This document shows, piece after piece, positions 59,701 through 64,000 of a stretch of DNA of 64,000 bases. Every line of letters starts with the position of its first letter. The first letter of the stretch is position 1. The DNA comes from Pelargonium tetragonum (taxonomy: Eukaryota; Streptophyta; Magnoliopsida; Geraniales; Geraniaceae), in contig JAYMTL010000044.1 in the NCBI GenBank assembly GCA_036897445.1, positions 1-64,000 on the forward strand, given 5' to 3'. The notes under the pieces are model-generated. The model saw nothing but the letters and a program-made list of their open reading frames with translations. It was not told the origin of the DNA and ran no database searches. The translations under genes were made by a program, and so were the position numbers.

Positions 59701-61777
59701 AGTAAGTCCTGAGATTTTTAATGAAATAAAATAAATAGAAAGATACTGGATCCTAAGTTAAACTTTTTTTTTTTCAAATCCAGTTGAGTAGCGCTTTTAA
59801 AAGCCTATATACCCGTATATTCAGACCCTTTAAATATTATCCGAAAAAAGCAAGAATCTTAAGTACTCTTTCTTTACTGCCTTATTTACTAAGAGTTGGA
59901 GTTATGAGTGAAAGAAATTTCCCTTATACTAAGCACCTTGAAATTGGAAAACCCAAAATAGTTATAACATCGGATCTAAGCTCAGTGTAGAGAACAGAAT
60001 ACTAGAGGGAATCCTTAGCTTTTCAATTAAGATAAATTAGGATAACCCGGCAACCAAATCTAATTCTATTAGGTACGTTTTATAATCTTATAGGAAAACC
60101 CCTCAACAAGGATTCCTAAGTTTCAAGTCCATCTTTATTAGTAAGCCTTAATCATAAAATTCTAGGTAAAAGATCCGGATTTGTTCTATCTTACGGGGCA
60201 AAAGCTCCTCCGTGTAAGAGTGAGGTATTCTATCACTTCACTTATTAAAAGAATAGCTTCAAAAGTACATGTTCAAGGGTGCCCTCCAAGTTTCTGTGGT
60301 ATTATAAGGTGATGCATAAGTTTTATCTAATTGAAAAGTAGTTTTTGGCTTGACAACTAAGAGACCTAGATTTTTATACCTTTCCAGTAATAGGCGAAAC
60401 CCTATATTATAACACAGTATCCATGAAAGAACCTGCCGCTCCTTGAATTTTATATTACAGGAGAGTATATATGAACTAAAATTCTTACTCCTACGTAGGC
60501 TAGATTAAAATGAGAGTTGACCTAATGCCCGGATCTTTTAGTTACACCCTGGAGCTCTTAGCAAGTTCCTTAATGGGTTTTTTATTTCTTTTTTTAGTCT
60601 TTCTTGAAAGAGTAATTGCTGAAAAGGGCTTTTATAAGGGTACTCTTAATCCCTTATTATTAGTTTAAGCGGTTGTGTAGCTGTAGGGAGGTTTCAGAAA
60701 AGCTTTTTTATAATCAAAGGAAAGTACTAATATTATAGGAATATCGATACACATTTTCTCATGTCTATTCCACCCTTCTATTATACTGCCTAGAGTTTTT
60801 AGATCATGAAAAGAGTCCAGAAAAAAAAGGTCAAGACTTGATATAATGACCCGCGGTAAATGAGTTTGTCATAGGATTCTACTAAAACAAGGTTTAATTC
60901 GAAAAAAAAGAGATTTAAGGTTTCGAAACCCATACAAATAGCTATTTTTTTAGTAGGGACCCCTGTCCAGGGCAGAGGTTTTCGTGCAACATAAGGGCCC
61001 TGCACTTTTTCTCGGAATATAAGGTGACTTTATAATAATACCCAACCCCTAAAGGTAAGAGCTGTCCAAAGGAAGTATATACCCTAAAAAGTTATCACTT
61101 TCAATTATATAAGTATAGGAGCGGTTTATCTAAACATGTAAACTTCCTGGAAAGAAACTTAACTTATTACTAGAGGGATTCCTTGTTGAGCAAACCCTTT
61201 TCTTAATGGATACGCTACAGCAGTGAATTTCGTTTTAAATCATTAAATAGAGCCGCTTTGTCAAAGAAAACTGACAAAATGGGAACCCTTGGTAAGGCAT
61301 AACAGACAGCAAGAACTCCTACTAAAGGATCGCTATAGCGCTTCATTGTCCTAACTAAGGCTTTTTGTTTTAGAAAGACTTTGTACTCTTTCATTTTGAT
61401 AGACAACGAACGCGTATAAGCACATGTACATACTACATTTTTGGTTTCCTAGGAGCCCCCTTATTTTATTTAATTGTCCCACGTTCCCAGTATTTTTTTG
61501 GTCTCTGAACTTAATTCTAATTTTCTAGAAAATACTAAATAAAGTCAATTTGTGTGCTAATTTTACCGACTTTGATGATAATAAAAAAGGGGAGATTCTA
61601 TAGTATTCTCGGGTATAACTAAAGGGATCCAATTCCTGAATCTTACCTATATTTTCTTTCACTACTACTTATACTTACTTATATTTTATTTTAACCTCCT
61701 ATATTTACAAATTACGCTTCGTAGGAACCTAGGATTTCTTTTATTAAATAAGGACCTCCGCTAAAAAAGCGAACCCT

Positions 61778-61790
61778 TAATTACATTACC
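61778..61790 (-). repeat. GGTAATGTAATTA motif, copy 5 (inverted)
   Basis: Exact copy on the minus strand. Read in that orientation it continues as AAGGG, close to the AAGGT after copy 3. Confidence 0.6.
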
Positions 61791-64000
61791 TTAGCTACTA
61801 CTACTATTGACGCTTATAAATCTAGTAAATTAGTACAGAGAAGACTCCTCCTTAATAAGATAGGGGGACCTTGTAAAAGATCAAATTTAGACTCTACCTA
61901 AGAAAAATCACTCAAGCGGATCCTTCTACTACGAGTTACGGCAATTCAATAATGGGACTTTCCCGATATCCCGAAATAATACTAATAAAATATCTTGTAA
62001 AACTCAATCTACTTTCAAGCTTTATAGTTATACAATCTTTTATTTTCAATCCTTTGGAGTTTGAACTGATATAGGGACTCCTAGGCTTCAGATCTCTTGT
62101 AGATTCTAATAACATGTATTTGCACAGGTTTTTCGATTCTTTTTTACCAGTTAAAATACTTTATCTAATCAAGATTTTAATGCAATATTTTATAATTATA
62201 GCCCCAAGATAACTTTATTATGAACGGAGCAGATGAAGCCCCCTTAAAAAAGACTATAAGGAGGTACCGGGCTTAAGACAAGAAATTCAATTAGGGTATT
62301 CTATAAACAAACAACTGGCCCCAAGGGATTTGAACAGTTAACCTTCTTTCAACTCTCTTGAATTCTGTCGCGTTTTCATTTCAATTTAATACCTAACGAG
62401 CCCGCAGAGAGCGCTTTCTCATAGATGTAGAAGCACTTTATTCACTATTTTACGGAGATCCCTAGTTTTTCAATCCCTTTAAATTAATAATAAAATAAGT
62501 ATAACGAATCTCAGAGTAACTGTCAGAGACTGCGGACTCTCTTAAAATAAAAAAGATTGAGGTTCAGCAATCGTGTAAATAACCGATAGCTAGCAAAACT
62601 CCTTGGTAAATATAGAATCTAAGAAATCCTACCCCGATCTTACTTATTTTATTTCCTATAGCCCGAAGGGGCCGCGGTATATATGGTAATTTAAGATTTA
62701 AGAGTCGTTGTTATGTTTCAGAAATTCCTTGTGAATGTGCAATTAATAAAAATGTAAGTTCCAAACAGCTATTTTATCAATCAAAAAGCTAGTCGAGTGT
62801 TTACAATTACGGGTAGAAGCCCCATGTAAACTTATTTCAAAAATATTCACAAATTTCTAGGAGCACCCGCTTATTCTACAGTTATTTCTCTTTGTTAATA
62901 CTCAAACTACTAATAAGGGCCTTATACCAAGTCAAAGCTAAAAACTTGCAATACTCTGCAACTATACTCAACCGCGTATCTTTTTAGAATGATCAGGGCT
63001 GACTAATTAAAGTTAAAGAGAGAGTTTTTGCTTAAAGCGACCCCTATGTCTAGAAAAGTGACGAAAAGTCTAACTATATAGAATCCTTTTGTGAGTCAAA
63101 AGGGGGATTTGCTTAGTAAAGAAAAAGGCATGAGGGCCTACTAAAAAAGAAAAATGATACGAGATTCAATGGATGCCTTTTGTCAGGCTTCTTTTCTTTT
63201 TTGAACCCTTGTAGCTTTAACTTAGGGTCTTTTTTTAGAGCTAATTTATACCCTTTGTAGACTGCGAGATACCGGGCTCTGTAAAGATAATCTAGATTCT
63301 TACTTTTAGTGCGGGAGTTTAACCTTATACTACTAGAATTGAAGTGGCTTAATTTACCAGAAAAAGCATACCCCGCAGACTTAAGTTAAGTAGCAACTTT
63401 TTCTAAATTAGAATTGGCAGAGCCCAAGTCAATTTGATTGGGTGTTGTTGGTTCCCATCGTGTTCTCAGTTTCTTTTTTGTACTACCAAAAAAGGGGATT
63501 CCAAGTTCAAAGTTTCGCTATTCTCTTCCGTAAACCCACAGCCAAGGTCTACGTTCGTTTAATAACTAGTCGTCTCCTTTTCACAAATTCGTGGAATCTT
63601 CCGGATCTACTTTTAACAACAGAATTAGAAGAAACCCAGAATATGAAAATAGATTTTAGACTCATCTGCGCTTTGTGAAATGTACAAGAAGCTTAGCTTA
63701 AGGTGTCTGAAGCCTCCTTTGAGAATTGCGATAATGTCCTCGTAAGTAACATTGGTGCTGGTTTTGTAGATTCTCTTTCTAGTAGGAGATCGGTCAATCG
63801 CATGAAAGATAACCCAAAATCTTCTTATGAGTTAGTTCTTATTGACTTACTTGTGTTTCTTTTTGTTTCTTAGTGACGGTATTAGATTTATATTAGTAAC
63901 ACCTCTATTCGGGGTCTACCAGACACCAGATTTTTTGATGCTTCGTGTTTATAAAAAGTATGGTTCTATGGTTCTAAAACTTTATACTTAATTTCTTGTG

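Larger units (their letters stand above)
56502..64000. other. Unassigned spacer downstream of the tRNA genes
   Basis: No gene is seen over 7.5 kb. T-rich runs just after trnY (56503-56518) could help 3' processing, but no clear stem-loop terminator precedes them. It holds one copy each of two repeats (56733-56750 and 61778-61790). A block near 58.35 kb (CAACCTAGAAACCTGG ... GCAAACTCC) resembles array modules. A tRNA-like word on the minus strand near 62.33 kb fails on spacing. Open frames are all under 80 codons. Confidence 0.5.

Noticed and set aside
62316-62390. Minus-strand T-arm-like GGATTTGAAC
   Set aside because: The T-stem keeps one pair, and no anticodon loop has T at position 33.
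1-64000. CRISPR arrays, rRNA operons, transposases, reverse transcriptases, virus-like elements
   Set aside because: No regularly spaced short repeats, no catalytic motifs and no paired terminal repeats were seen on either strand.

Overview
This 64 kb window is almost empty of genes. I can support two intact genes. One is a tRNA-Asn (anticodon GUU) at 56299-56370. The other is a long-variable-arm tRNA-Tyr (anticodon GUA) at 56420-56501, on the same strand and 49 bases downstream. The bacterial/organellar class of the tRNA-Tyr and its close match to plant mitochondrial trnY, recalled from memory, point to a mitochondrial genome of the green plant lineage. The absence of an intron in it and the tRNA relics elsewhere support this. 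G+C is about one third by eye. That is low for a land-plant mitochondrion, so a streptophyte alga or a compositionally unusual plant is possible; a mitochondrial insert in nuclear DNA is not excluded. No rRNA, respiratory-chain, ribosomal-protein, intron-encoded or transposase gene is recognisable on either strand. The longest open frames (124 and 117 codons) are what chance gives at this base composition.

Region by region: 1-8.7 kb is unassigned DNA with two adjacent hairpins near 4.05 kb and a lone tRNA T-arm near 5.42 kb. 8.74-10.09 kb is a tandem set of diverged low-complexity units. 10.1-34.7 kb is mostly featureless, with a 17-bp perfect inverted repeat at 15.25 kb and four decayed tRNA copies on the minus strand: a tRNA-Asn-like copy at 16.35 kb, a probable second at 22.3 kb, and tRNA-Phe-like copies at 31.7 and 33.4 kb. 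34.7-40.6 kb is a C-rich array of diverged modules. 41.4-47.5 kb is a G-rich array holding the same modules in the opposite orientation. The hinge between them (40.6-41.36 kb) contains a copy of the 8.74-10.09 kb repeat family. 48.6-51 kb holds more module copies. 52-64 kb has the only genes, a third tRNA-Phe-like relic just upstream of them, and little else.

The two tRNA genes would serve organellar translation and may be cotranscribed. The rest looks like expanded spacer built from old, diverged repeats and dead tRNA copies. The observations best worth following are the opposed module arrays with their strand-composition switch, the tRNA-relic population (three Phe-like copies of identical 74-nt layout), two over-represented short motifs (GGTAATGTAATTA and the T-arm-like GGTTCTAATC), and the 17-bp hairpin. 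All similarity statements are by eye, without database searches.
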